Origin: Oreohelix idahoensis
Taxonomy: Eukaryota > Mollusca > Gastropoda > Stylommatophora > Oreohelicidae
Direction: 5' to 3'
DNA: 64,000 nt
Assembly (NCBI GenBank): GCA_024509875.1
Contig: JAMPIV010000577.1
Location: 700,397 to 764,396, forward strand
A model generated the notes under the pieces. The model had not been told where the DNA came from, ran no database searches, and worked only from the letters and a program-made list of their open reading frames with translations. Of the stretch, positions 12,773 through 26,528 are shown in pieces. Each line of letters starts with the position of its first letter. The first letter of the stretch is position 1. A program made the position numbers and the translations under genes.

Positions 12773-14523
12773 CCGACCCACGGGGAAAAAAAATGATATC
12801 ATCTTTTTTTTTTTGAAAATTACCTCGAACAAAAATTTGAGGTCGATGACATTCTAATATCTACAACAAAGAATTTCACTATGTTAAGTCATATCAATAA
12901 ATCAACAATAGAGGGATGGAAGTATGTGTAAAGTAAGAAGATGGGGTATACAAAGATAATTAAATTCAAACAAAGATGAAGTATATCAAGTATAGACTAA
13001 CTATGAACCAATAAGTGGAAAATGAATAGAGGAGATGAAATGAAATGAAGAATGACCAGAAATGAAGTGTGTGTAGTGAAAGAAAGCAATGATACATCAT
13101 GGTAACAATTTAAATTAAACAATGCATTGTGTGTAATAATAAAAAAAATACAATTGTGGCAACACAGGATAGAACAAAAAGGCAATACATATATAAAACA
13201 AAAAAAAACAAAAAGAAAGCTACAATCTAAATAGAGCATAATAGGCAAGATAAACAAGTTAATTAACTTATTCAGTACTAATGAGCTTATTATAGAAATC
13301 AAAAAATAGTACCACGTATACACAGTTACTACTGGCGCAAAACTAAGTGCTTGGTAATGCACATAAATAACAATATCAGCAAGAAAAAAAAACACTTGGT
13401 AAATGTACACCACCGAAATGTATCGTAATGATACATTAAGTTTAAATAGTATTATCACTACAACTGTCATACGTTCAACGTTTATCAAAACACTGTCGTA
13501 TATGAATAATATAGTAATGACATGTCACATGAAAATACACAATGTCCTAAATAAGTTATACAATATTAAAAAGCTCCAGTGGTCTTGGAAAGTCCTGTGA
13601 GCATGAAGAGACAAAATCATCTACTGCGGAGTCAAAATTCCGAATGGCTTGAATAGAACAGTCAAACTGGCGCAAGGCAACACATAGAACAGGTTGTAGA
13701 GTAACTGCTTAATCAAGAAACAAAACAGCTCTACACCTCACGGTAGAAGGGGGACGACTAAGTAAGTAAGTAAGTAAGATAAAAGTGTTCGAAGAAAAAA
13801 AAAGAACAAATAGCAGTGTGTAATGATGTATAGAAAAGTTGTGAACATACAAATGATACCCACGTCATGTTGAGTGTAATGATGACCAAGAGTGTAATGA
13901 TGGCTGACAACCTGAGATTTTGCGCAAGACAAAGGAAATGTAGTTGACAAAGGCGTACATCTCAAAGGCTAAACTGAAGTCATAGCCTGTGTACAGGGCA
14001 AAGAAAAAAGCAAGAAATATACCATGAAGGTGTAAAAACAGACAGCAATAAACTTGGACCTACGTCGAAGTTTAAAAGAAAAGCAGTAAGTACGACAAAA
14101 AGTCGTAAAAAACGAAGATACTGAGCTAACCAGCCCAATAAGAAAGGTAAAGAAACTCACAAGGTATAGATATGTACTAACAACTAGGTCCGTACATGTA
14201 GCAAAGAAAACACTAGTTATAGCAGCAAAGAAGTTGCAATCCACGTGATTTGATGTAGATTCAGTTGTAGCTATAAAGTTAGTGTGTGTGTCAGACAAAA
14301 CCGAAGGATCTTCTTCTATAATAGTACTTAAAGAAGAGTCAAAGTTAGAGTAACGACGTACTGAGGTATGTCGAACTGGGCTAAAAGAAGCACCAAAATT
14401 ACATGATGAACAATAGTATCATCAATACTGCAAGATCGGACCACATTAGCAGAATGTATCACGTTAGCAGAATGTACCTGGTGATAAGATTTTGGCATAG
14501 TCGTTAATGTTGTGTCAGTAAGG
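12773..14523. other. Strand-asymmetric stretch downstream of gag
   Basis: The plus strand is strongly A/G-rich, so the minus strand is T/C-rich. Long minus-strand frames (12997..13488, 13969..14298) are therefore rich in Phe/Leu/Ile/Val/Ser and look like membrane proteins, but composition alone explains this. In an autonomous element pol would lie here. I see no RT, integrase or RNase H motifs. Confidence 0.5.
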
Positions 14524-16430
14524 TTATGTTGCCGTTCGTTCCCAAGCAGCAATTTGTACCGGCGTACACACCTTTATACCATGTATCTGTCCGACAGTAA
14601 GGTCGGCGATTGGTGCTCTGAGCATACATGAGTGTATATAACCAGTGAAAAATGGTGTGGCAATGTGGACTATGGCAGTTGGAAAAGTCTCAACTATCCC
14701 ACCGAATGTCACACATTTCACCATATTACCTGTTGCGCAAGATGGATGAACTAGAGACTGTCTAATCCCAACAGTCGTGCATCCCGAATCAAAGCGTAAT
14801 GAGACGGGATTACTATTTACAAATCCCTTATGTAGGGTAAGAGACCCTCTTCCGTCATGTGCAGACAAGGCAGGAAGAGTAGGTAGAGGATGACCGCAAC
14901 TCAAGGTAGTCACCGCTGTAAGCTGGAACAAAGTTGTGCACTCAGGACACTGAGATGCTCTCTCGAAATGGAAAGCAGAGCAAGCAGTAGCATTAGAGAC
15001 ACTATTATTATTGTTACCTTGATTACCAATAACCTGTGGCTCCTGTTGAGCAGAGTTAGCATTGCGATACGATCTATCATTTGGAGATCTACCGTCATAT
15101 CGAGATCTATCACAACTATTATTTCTATTGGGACCATTGTTATTTCCTCTATTGAGACCATTGTTCTGATTTGAACCCCAGTTAGCATAGTTGCGATTAC
15201 TATTTCCCATTCGATCAAAATATCTATTAGATGGATTTTGTTGTCTTCGAAAAAAATTACTGGAAGGTTGATAATCCCTAGTGTAGTTATCCCTTCCATA
15301 ATTTCCAAAATTGTTGGAACCAAAATGTTGAGGTCCGTTATATTGTCTCCAGTTTCTTGGAGAAGGTGAATTATTTCGTGATGGACCCCCTTGGTACTGT
15401 CTAAAATCACGATAATCTCTCCTACCAAAATTGCGATCAACACTTTGTGATCTACGGCGGAAATTAGAACCATATGGTATTGCCGAAGTCACGGGAAAAC
15501 CTTCTCTGACTTGAGAGTGGCTAACAATCATATTTGGGTGTGCCGTGACGTATTGGCGACAGTATTGTTCCATATCGTTCAAGTTTGTGGGCTTTCGCTC
15601 ACGTAGAAAGGAAAGAAAGGAAGTGTTAACTGACGACATGACTTTGTCACGAAGCAATAAGTCCATGAGGGCTTCATATGTGTGTTCAGTTTTTGAGAGT
15701 TCAGTCCAACGTGAGAACGTAAGACGTATATTCGCTATAAACTCTGAAAAATCTTTCCCAGTCTCCGGTAATAGAGACTTGAAGCGCAGACGATAACCGT
15801 CTTCATCAAGTTGGTATTTTTTTAACAAGACAGACCTGACAATATCATAGTTATTCTTGTCAGGCCTCTCCAAAATACTTACAGCTGTCATAGCTTCACC
15901 GGAAAGTAGTTCCATAAGTCGAGTACAATATTCCGACTTATCTATCTTATGAAACTCACATGTGAGTTCAAATCTATTCAGGTAAAATAAGACGTCATCG
16001 AAGATAGGTTTAAAAAGAGGCAATCTGATCTTATAGGAATTAGTATTTGTCCTATGAGAAGTTGTTTGAGTGTCCGTAAAATTTTGTGTATTAACACCAT
16101 TCACTACCTTCATTCTCTCAAGCTCCATAGATAATAACTTTTGCTCGTGCAGTCTAAGGTTTTCTTCAGCTTGCATCTGAAGTTTTCTCTCTTCTATTTC
16201 CATTTGCTTTTGAAGTTTTTTTCTCTTCTATTTCCATTTGATTTTGAAGTTTTTTCTCTTCCATTTCTAATTTTTTTCTTTTCCGCCTCCAATTTTTTCT
16301 CTTCTGCCTCCAATTTTTTCTCTTCCAGCTTCTGAGCCTTGTCATATTCGACAAGTGCGAATTGTTTTATTTCCTCAGTAGTCATACCAAGGGATTTCCC
16401 TTGTTTAATGAAGTAATCCAAAGATGCCAT
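14524..16430 (-). pseudogene. Ty3/gypsy-type gag-protease, nearly open
   Basis: The start is MASLDYFIKQGKSLGMTTEE at 16430. A repetitive EEKKLE coiled coil follows, then a capsid-like block (about residues 80-200 of the long frame, with DFSEFIANIRLTFSRW), an Asn/Arg/Tyr/Gly-rich nucleic-acid-binding region, a cluster CPECTTLF...SCGH, and a retropepsin block with Asp-Ser-Gly at 14790-14788. Two one-base slips in poly-T runs of the coiled coil (near 16270 and 16215) separate the start from the 559-codon main frame (16203..14524). Without them the protein would be about 630 residues. There is no classical CCHC knuckle, and no pol follows. This is the better preserved relative of the gag at 5944..7700. 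Its function would be capsid assembly and polyprotein cleavage. Confidence 0.88.
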
Positions 16431-17537
16431 TATGACAAATGTGTATGAGCAATCTTACTACCTTAGAAAGATTTTTTTCTCAAATAATTCAAGATTTATT
16501 TATCACCTACAAATGCAATACGTTCCTGTCCATAGAACTTGCACAATTACTTCCTTACTATTAACAATGTTATTAATTACCTATTAAAGTATGCATTATA
16601 ATATTATCCAAGCATAACAAAAATAGACAATGCAAACAAGAGTGACAAAGACAAGATATAAAGAACAAATGACCACGTTCGCAGAATCAAATAAACAGGA
16701 AAGAAAAACTAAAGAAAAAATATTGAAAAAAATGCAATGACACTGCGAAAGGAGTGACAAGACAAGCAACAGCACAGTTTATAAACAAAAAAATGTGTAT
16801 ATAAATTAAAGATATCAAGAGAGAGGAAGGCAGTGACAAACAAATTAATCAATAAACTAAGGCACAGAGAAAAATACTACGACAACGACAATGAAACAGT
16901 TCTTCACACCTAAACAGCGGTGTCACAGATTGCCAAACACAGTGGACTGAAATGCTTCAGCAAAAAATTCGCTGCAATTTCTACTGCGGGAAATCCGCAA
17001 AAATGTCCCTAAAGAACGCTTACGTAGGCCCTGGATGAACTGGGATGTTTCCTACCGTAAGTCACCTCTCAACCAAACCCGCGTAAACATGGAACATAGA
17101 ACATAGAACACTCAGTAGAATAGATAATGCACATAATAGAGGAAGGCTTGTTAACATATACAGTGGCACAGTTCACAAACAAAAAACCACTTATCTTGAA
17201 AAATAGAGAACTCCCGGCCTTCGCGACAAAACGATGGGCATCCGGTATCACATGGTCTGTAGAAGTCCAACTTTGATAGATACTGTAACTCCTCACTTCT
17301 CAGGTCCTTGACAAGTACTGCATGACGTCTACTTGAAAATGTGGACACGAAAACTAGACCTGGCAACACTGTAAATCTTGACTTGACATCATAAGAAATT
17401 ATGTTAGTTGATATCCTTGTGTTCTTGTATCGTGACACATAATACAGGCTCACCACTTATGTTAGTGGTGGAAAGAGTCGTTACACGCCGTTTTCTTATG
17501 TTAATCACACCCCATATCACTGGCGACCACTTATATT
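16431..17537. other. Non-coding 5' flank of the minus-strand gag
   Basis: Upstream in the sense of the minus-strand element, this may contain leader and LTR sequence. No coding domain or clear primer-binding site was recognised. Confidence 0.4.
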
Positions 17538-18700
17538 AATGTTTCTTTTCCTTTAACAACATCAGCAGGCAACACAGGCCATCACTTCTGCTACTGTGTG
17601 AATGTTTTTGGTGGTGGGTGTGTATGTCGGGTCACTGACAAGGACAAAGTCAATATGGTCGAGCTTACAGGTGGCCGACAGTTGTACAATCTAACAATAC
17701 GTGGATGTCATGGGTTCTTCAGGTGTGTTGTATTCTGCTATCCTCTCACCCACACAACAGTAACGTTAGGTCATGAAATAGACCAACCAGTTCAACTTTA
17801 CACAGTTTATTTACGACACAGTAACATCGCAAAGTACACGAAGGAACAGCAACATTGTCATAAGTTACTACAAATATCCAGGAATCGGTTGCATACACAG
17901 CAACTCTCAGTACCGTATTAGAATAATAAATCGTGTAAGTACATCTCAAAAATCCATGGTAAATAGTTTGCAGGGCATTAGCAACTCATAATACATCGTG
18001 TAAATACAGATCCATCAGAAAAGGGATTGCATACATTGCAATACCAGGTACATTAATATCCATATGAAAGAACATCCATCAGAAAAGGTATTGCATACAT
18101 TGCAATTCTCAGGACATAATATGAGCCAACGTAATCCATGGCATTGGAATAATATCTTGGAAAAAATCCATAAATTGAGAAAGAAACTCTTCCCTACGAT
18201 AATATATATTCTGATCACACTAACGAGATAAAAAACCACCCGTCTCGAAGCTCTGTCAGATCCCCTACTCTCTGAGATTAAAGTTTCTCAGTACAGCTCA
18301 GCGAAGTCGCTCGTGCGCGAACTCACTTGCTTAACATCTGAGCTCAGCTCATCCTTATCTCTCCCCAAACTACTACTAAGAACATTCGAACAGTTTCTTT
18401 ATTTTTTTTTTAAACTAACACATGAGCTTCAGTTGAGCTATGTTCCAAAATTATCGTAAACAAAGTACCCAAATAAAAATCAACTCATTACTTTAAACGT
18501 GCATACTAGAAAAAACAGGCCCGTACATAAAAATCCTTAACACTTAACTCCTACTAAAAAATTATGACTTAACAATTGTTTAATTACTCACACGGGAAAG
18601 GCTAAGTAATTGAAGGGACCGTGATGGGAAGAAAACTGAGGGAAACGGTAACAGAGAGAAGGAAAAACCAAAATCATTAAACCAAAGAAAAATAATGAAC
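17538..18700 (-). repeat. LTR-like repeat blocks, right
   Basis: Segment B recurs at 17538-17607 almost identically to 12668-12733. Segments C and A recur at 18556-18700, matching 12750-12772 and 12541-12660. About 950 bp separates B from C here, against 17 bp on the left, suggesting an insertion or different truncation. Within it, 18011-18042 and 18075-18106 are a direct duplication (CCATCAGAAAAGG-ATTGCA). Confidence 0.6.
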
Positions 18701-19145
18701 GAAAACGTTCCGTCACAATCAGAAAAGCACTTTTAACACCTTAATATGAGCCCTCTTCATCTCTGAGAATGCTGGCTTCAAACGCAGTTTAGACTTGCAA
18801 GATCTTGATGTAAACTAGGTTCGAAGCCAAGAAGACATCTAAGGAAGACGATCATGTAAATTGTTCGGGCATTCATGATAAACTCATGGCCAAGTAAAGA
18901 GGCTGGTCTTTGTCTAATCTCGATTGTTTTTGGATGTTGCTAGAATTCCAAGCACGTTAAACTGTATAGCATATATTAATAAATATCCTAGACTGGGAAC
19001 TAATCTTCAGTAGCGAAGTCCGGTACTCATGCTATTTAGCACTGGGCAGTGCCAGTGTAATCAGTTAGAATTTGGTTTTGACTGAAACTTGCCAGTAAAC
19101 TTGGAGGAGTGACCTGTCCAGCGGGTAAGATGAAATAATTTAAAT
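18701..19145. other. Non-coding stretch, no recognised gene
   Basis: No motif or repeat was recognised between the repeat block and the microsatellite that begins at 19146. Confidence 0.5.
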
Positions 19146-19634
<489 letters not shown>

Positions 19635-19829
19635 GAGGTAGCTTCAGAAAGTTCCCGGAATAGTCGACACATGTTTGAATGAGTGATTATGTCATAAAGA
19701 TTATAGTTTTGTAAGTTGGTAGTGACCATGCGAAAACGAAATGGCTGATGTAACCTTCACAAGTACTCTCGGACAGAAGTTTCAGAAGTTTTTTTGTGTG
19801 GTGTGCGCGTAGCATCGTCGGAGTTGAAA

Positions 19830-20455
19830 ATGTCCTTGATTGAACAACGTACAAATGTCATTATTTGTGTTCTGCTTGAGAAGTCACCCTCAGAGACAGT
19901 AAACGTGCTTAATAAAGCATATGGTGATACCGCAATGAAGAAATCGCAAGTTTTTGAATGGCACAAGCGTTTCCGTGAAGGTCGTGTTAGTGTCGATGAT
20001 GATCCACGTAGCGGACGACAGCCTACCTCGATAAACAATGAAAACAGTTAGCGTGCTCGGAACGTTGTTCGTGTTGACAGAAGAAAGTGTAGAGAAAATA
20101 GCCTCAGAAGTTGGAATATCTGTTGGAAGTTGCTACAGTATTCTCCACAATGAACTGCACCTGCACCGTGTTTGTCAACACATGGTTCCCAAAATATTAT
20201 CTCCTGAACAGAAAGAAACGAGATTGACACTGGCAGGAGACCTAATCACTGTGGCTGATCAAGATAGCAGTTTTCTCAACAATATAATCACAGGAGACGA
20301 GACATGGTGTTTTTGTACGATCCTCAGACAAAACGTCAGTCCTCTAAATGGAAATCGCCCTCATCTCCCCGGACACAGAAATTTCGTTTGGACAAGAGCA
20401 AAGGTAAAGTTATGTTCGAAGTTTTTTTTTTATTCCCATGGTTTTGACTACCACA
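19830..20455 (+). pseudogene. Mariner transposase, N-terminal and first catalytic part
   Basis: The start is MSLIEQRTNVI. It continues through a helix-turn-helix region with FEWHKRFREGRVSVDDDPRSGR, which is typical of mariner DNA-binding domains. The next frame gives VEKIASEVGISVGSCYSILH and ITGDETW, the latter holding the first Asp of the DD34D triad. There is an in-frame TAG at 20049, a frameshift near 20085 and a lost base near 20315 (TGGTGTTTTTGTACGAT). The reading ends at FYSHGFDYHI, where a LINE fragment begins. The plus-strand open frame 20038..20994 is therefore a chimera of two elements. Confidence 0.88.
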
Positions 20456-20457
20456 TA

Positions 20458-21000
20458 CTTAGATATGATCTTATCGTAGTAATGGGAGACCTCAATGCGA
20501 AAGTTGAAACACACAATACATATAATGAGAGAGTAATAGGGAAATGCGGCAGCGGAACAGCAAACGAAAATGGGGATAAATTAATAATTTTTTGTAGCGT
20601 TGGAGGAACACTTTTCCCACACAAAGAAATTCACAAATTAACATGGGAATCACCAAATGGTCGGGACAGAAACCAGATAGACCATATTATGATTAATGGT
20701 AGATGGAGACATGCATTACAAGATGTGAAGGTAAGAAGAGGTGCGGATGTGGGAATTGATCACCATTTAGTAGTAGCAAAACTGAAAGTAAAACTCAGAA
20801 CGGCTGGACCAACTGTAACTATACAGAAATGGTTTGACATCAGCAAATTGAAGGACTCCCTTACCAGAAAAGCTCTTGCGGATGACATAAAGAAGCGATA
20901 TCAATTTGCCAAAAGTCAGGAAAAAACATTGACTGACGATATAGACCAGAAATTCAACACCATTTCAACAGTATGTAAGGAAAGCAGCAAATAAAGTCTG
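20458..21000 (+). pseudogene. LINE APE-type endonuclease fragment
   Basis: The frame reads DLIVVMGDLNAKV (the GDLNA motif of APE/EEP endonucleases). About 70 residues on it reads RNQIDHIMINGRW (the DH-I segment), and then GADVGIDHHLVVAKLKVKL, the catalytic SDH/DHHL region at the end of the domain. The first third of the endonuclease is missing and the frame stops at 20992, before any RT. This is the RTE/CR1-like architecture often mis-annotated as craniofacial development protein 2. It sits inside mariner 1. Confidence 0.88.
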
Positions 21001-21011
21001 CTACGGAAGAC

Positions 21012-21720
21012 ATCCAAAATCTCTGCCCTCCAACGTGTGCTCCCCATTTCTCGTCAGGAGGCCCTCAAACCTCACTATAAATCCACTTCGGATAGAGTCA
21101 AATTAATCTTTACCTATCACCCTCACAGTACTGCAGTCAAACAGATCCTTTTCGTCACCTCCCTATCCTCCAAGCAGAGTCTGTGACCCAAGAAGTATTC
21201 GGTGAAGCACGTTTGGTGGCATATAGACGCGACAAGAACTTGACGGATCGTCTTGTTCACAGCCGTCTCCCGAAGGAGAATGCCACTCACTTTGGCACAC
21301 TACCCTGTGGTCGGACACGATGCATCACGTGCAAGTATGTCATCTCAACATACAAGGTGTCTTTTCCTGAGGCTACGTACACCATCACCAGTAGCTTCAC
21401 GTGTGAGTCGCGCAATGTCATTTATACGATCATATGTAAACGTTGCTGCAAAACCTATATTGGCCAAACAGGCAAACGACTTGGGGACAGATTCAGCCAG
21501 CACTTGAATGACATCTCTCAGCAAAAATCCACACCAGTTGCCATACACTTTAATGGTCCTGACCACCATGGTCCCATCGACATCTAGATCACGGCGATCT
21601 CATCCTGCTCCTCTGACACTGCTAGCCAAGAACAGCTTGAGAACCGTCTTATCCACCGCATGGGGTGTCTAAAACCAGCTGATCTTAACACTCTACACAC
21701 CTTTGTCTGAGGGCACACTT
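21012..21720 (+). pseudogene. Penelope-like element C-terminus with GIY-YIG nuclease
   Basis: An initial segment (SALQRVLPISRQEAL, then VKLIFTYHPHSTAVKQI) is followed, after a frameshift near 21170, by an open frame at 21183..21587. That frame holds LVAYRRDKNLTDRLVHSRLP, a Cys cluster (CGRTRCITCKYV) and the nuclease motifs VIYTIICKRC and TYIGQTGKRLGDRFSQH. This order (RT thumb/linker, CxxC linker, GIY-YIG) is characteristic of Penelope-like retroelements. A trailing block LENRLIHRMGCLKPADLNT at about 21640 is also typical. RT itself is missing. The fragment lies inside mariner 1. Confidence 0.88.
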
Positions 21721-23867
21721 TCCTCTCTTGTTCTATTTTTACTCTTTCCACTCTTATCCTATTTTTCTGCCGCTCTCTAATAATATGTATGAATATATAA
21801 TACACTATTTTTAATATGTCTTTATTTTTTATTTCATATTTATTTATCTCCAACTCATTCTGTCCTCTTCTATTTCCAGTCTCCACTAATATTACGTTTG
21901 GGTAGTTTATTGTTCAGTTTCGTTTTTTAGTTTCTTAGTATGTATTGTGTACATCCGGTGATGGTAGTCATTTCCTTTTCCGGGCACGCTCGTCCGTTCG
22001 CGGGCAGTAAAAGTGTGTCACCGTGTGGTTGTACAGCGTAAGATACACTGTATGGTTAAGTCAGTCGAACAGTTATTTGGTGTTAACAAGATGAAAGAGT
22101 ATATAAAAATGGGTTAGAAAATCAGAATAATCTAAGTGATAACTTATTTGTTCTTAACATGGGAGATAAAAGAAAGTAAATGTAGTGTTTTTTGTAAGGG
22201 AGGGAACCTTTTTAGACCTTAAAGTAATCTAAGTATACATCATTAAAGCTTACCAAATTTGCATATCAGACCAGTTTTAATAGAGATATAGAAGGATTAA
22301 TGAAACTAAGGTAAAAAGTGCTAAGGGGAATAACTATGAATATTAGCGCCCTTTACAGGTTTAGTGAGTTAAGGGAACACAGAGCAGAGTAAAACGCACG
22401 TGAAAATAGTGATTAGAAGTAAACAGTTATAGAGCACAGTTCACGGAGTGGACAGCTTACAATTAAGCGTGCCGATAGGTGAGTGAACTGAACAACGGAC
22501 CAATCGTATTAACTAAAACAACTTTTGGACCATCAGATAGGAAATTGAAGGACGATTAGAGATCAGTCCTACCAGAGAAGTTGACCGGGCAAGTCAAGTT
22601 TCGCTGAGCTCTCAAGAAATGTGAAACCTGCGGTTTGCAGAAGGGCTACAGAAATAGCTAGATTTAGAATTGCTTAGAAATAGGAATTCAGGAGAACATT
22701 TAGAATTGATTAATAATTTGTGTGATCAACTGTAGGATTAGCTGATAGGTGGTGTTAGTAGGATCGTGATAGGTGCTGGACTTCGTTTAAAATGGTAAGA
22801 ACAAAACTTTGAACTATTTTCTTGACTTTCAGCAAATTTGTCGCAAGCTAACGACGCTCGCATTTAAGGGAGAGAGCTAAAGAAGATAATATTGAGTCAA
22901 GGTCAATATTAAAGCCTAAAGAAATAATAACTTTTTTTATCAGATAGCCAGGATGGGCTGTCATGCCAAGAAGATGAGGCATTGCCATTAAACGAGATTG
23001 TATCGAACAAAGGGTTCACAGCACTGACAATTATGAAATCTATTAAGCGCTCTCTCATATAAGAGTAAGTATGGAGACGCCACCACAAGTGAGTCTGACA
23101 TTCACGAAACATCTCATGCGCTCTCTCATACAAGAGTAAGTATGGTGGAAGCCATTTTGGTATTGGACATTGTTTATTTCAGGTGTAGCTATTGAATTTT
23201 ATATGCTGCATTTAGAGGAGTTAAACCTATCTAGAGTGAGATTGGGAGAGAACATGACTCCAAGGATTTAGAAGAACTGTTGTAGAAAATATGAGCAAAA
23301 TAGTAAAATAAAAGGAGAAGGAACTTTATTAAGCTAGGTATACCACGAAATGCAAGAGGCTACAAGAGAAACAATATATAACTAAGCTTTGAGATGTGTT
23401 TGAATCAAGCGGAAGACTTGAGGACATTGAAATTGTGAACTGTAGCTGATGTATTATGTTGGATGATCATGCATTATCTTATGTAAATAAAAGTTGCTTT
23501 TTTGAAGTTGAATCACATCACTCCAGTTGCTTTGATGTGAGAAGAGATTAAGGAATGGAGAGATATTAGAGTTGAGTATTAGGAAAGATAGAAATAATAG
23601 AACACCCTATACGCATCAGTCGCTAGACAACACCAAGGAAGGAAGAACGTGGTCTGGGTTGAACAAAAGACGAACCTATTCTCATCCAAGAACTATCATC
23701 TCTGGCGGAACAAGGGGGCCAGTAAGAGAAACAATCTCACTTGGAAGAAAGAAACAAAGTAAATAATAGATAACTAGGCCTGCCTCAGCCACCTAGTTAT
23801 AGCTATCAACTAGTAGGGACACCTGCACGGTCACAAGTGTTAGAACTTCGATGCCTTCAGGAAGTAC
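21721..23867. other. Unassigned interior of the nested insertion
   Basis: No domain was recognised. It is probably Penelope 3' untranslated or flanking sequence plus other debris. A direct duplication of about 25 bp (GCGCTCTCTCATA-AAGAGTAAG) lies at 23047 and 23110. Confidence 0.4.
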
Positions 23868-24015
23868 GTAGGTTTAATTTTTATTTAGGTTCTTGTGTGT
23901 CCTATCTAGCCTTCACTTTCTTTCCTTTCCCTGATGAAGGCCTTGTGGCCGTAACGTTGGCTATTTTCTTTGTCTTTTGTCCTCGTAAGACGAATCACCA
24001 TTTTTCGATTTTTTT
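23868..24015 (+). repeat. Penelope-type terminal repeat, copy 1
   Basis: About 148 bp, highly similar to the inverse complement of 49995..50175. The shared core runs from TTTATTTAGGTTCTTGTGTG-like sequence to CTACACCCATCCA. It directly abuts the resumed mariner transposase at 24016, so it forms the 3' edge of the insertion. It contains the hammerhead-like core described separately. Confidence 0.7.
23926..23962 (+). ncRNA. Candidate degenerate hammerhead ribozyme
   Basis: The core CTGATGA (23931-23937) is followed by A, a 4-bp self-complementary stem GGCC/GGCC with loop TTGT, then G-TAAC-GTTGG. The first core box, a compact stem II and the second-box position are laid out as in the minimal hammerheads known from Penelope-like element repeats. 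The second box should be GAAAC but reads GTAAC, and helix III would be only the self-complementary ACGT. Self-cleavage as a monomer is therefore doubtful. Confidence 0.45.
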
Positions 24016-24185
24016 CTACACCCATCCACTGAAAGGGCAGAGATTCAAGGATGCTGAGGACGTTATCACCAATGCGACAAAGCAGCTGAGAGAGGTTTCA
24101 AAGAATGGGTTTCAGGAATGTTTCCAACAGCTGTAAGGACGTTGGCAAAAGTGTGTAGTTGCTGAAGGGAACTATTTTGAAGGAA
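24016..24185 (+). pseudogene. Mariner transposase, C-terminal part
   Basis: The frame reads LKGQRFKDAEDVITNATKQL and then FQECFQQL. After an in-frame TAA (24134) it continues as WQKCVVAEGNYFEGNVV and a stop at 24195. This is the conserved mariner C-terminus (F--L---W-KCV---GDYFEG). It complements the N-terminal part at 19830..20455. The segment with the second and third catalytic Asp is absent, so it was lost with the insertion rather than only interrupted. Confidence 0.87.
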
Positions 24186-24266
24186 ATGTAGTGTAAATAA
24201 TTGTATTGTTACTTATTTCTATACAATACACAAATTCCGGGAACTTTCTGAAGCTACCTCGTATAG

Positions 24267-25800
<1,534 letters not shown>

Positions 25801-25964
25801 TACGAGGCGTGTTCAAATGAAACCCGACCGTGCTGCGCCAAGTGGACATTCGTAGGAGGAGCATGATGACGTCACATCTGACGTAATAAGCACATACGAA
25901 TGTACAAGTGTGTAAGTGTTCATTCTCCTAGTATTCATTGGTTGTGCTGCAGACCGTTAAAATA

Positions 25965-26528
25965 ATGGCCGGTGTGATAAGGAATCCGTCCAAGGTCGAT
26001 CAGCGAGCGGTGATTCAGTTCCTAACAGCCGAAGGATGTCGACCAGTCGACATTCATCGCCGAATGAAAGCAGTGTATGGTGACAAAAGTGTGTCTAAGA
26101 CTACAGTGAAATACTGGGCACGAATGTTTCGAGAAGAACGTCAGTTAACGAAAGATCTTCCGTGGCCAGGTCAGGTGCATATTGTTGCGGCAGAAGAAGC
26201 CATCGCCGAGATTGATGAAGCAATACGGGTGGACCGTCTTTGGAGCTTACGTTCGCTAGCAGAGGAATTCGCTGTGTCTCTTGGAACAGTTCAAATGGTG
26301 GTTAGGAAGAAACTGAAGTATCGAAAGGTGTGTTCACAATGGGTCCCACGGATGCTGACTGATCACCATAAGGAAGAACGCATGGGGTGGAGTTTGAACC
26401 ACCTGCTGCGTTACGAAGAGGAGGGTGATGCATTTCTGTTGCGCATAGTGGCAGGCGATGAATCGTGGTGCCACCACTTTGAGCCGTGCAGCAAATCCGC
26501 GAGCATGCAATGGAAACATCCCAGATCA
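25965..26528 (+). pseudogene. Mariner 2 transposase, N-terminal half
   Basis: The start MAGVIRNPSKVDQRAVIQFL is followed by two helix-turn-helix regions (one with TTVKYWARMFREER) and VRKKLKYRKVCSQWVPRML. RIVAGDESWCHHFEP follows, holding the first Asp of the DD34D triad. The frame is open to the insertion point after KHPRSS. The first ATG of the frame is at 25938, but the family start is more likely this one. Mariner transposases are about 345 residues long; 188 are here and the rest continues at 27474. Confidence 0.9.

Noticed and set aside
12997..14298. Possible multi-pass membrane or envelope-like proteins on the minus strand
   Set aside because: Hydrophobicity follows from the T/C-rich strand; no signal peptide plus cleavage pattern, no Cys pattern and no family resemblance.
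20038..20994. 318-codon frame as one protein
   Set aside because: A fusion of mariner transposase and LINE endonuclease fragments across an insertion boundary near 20458.
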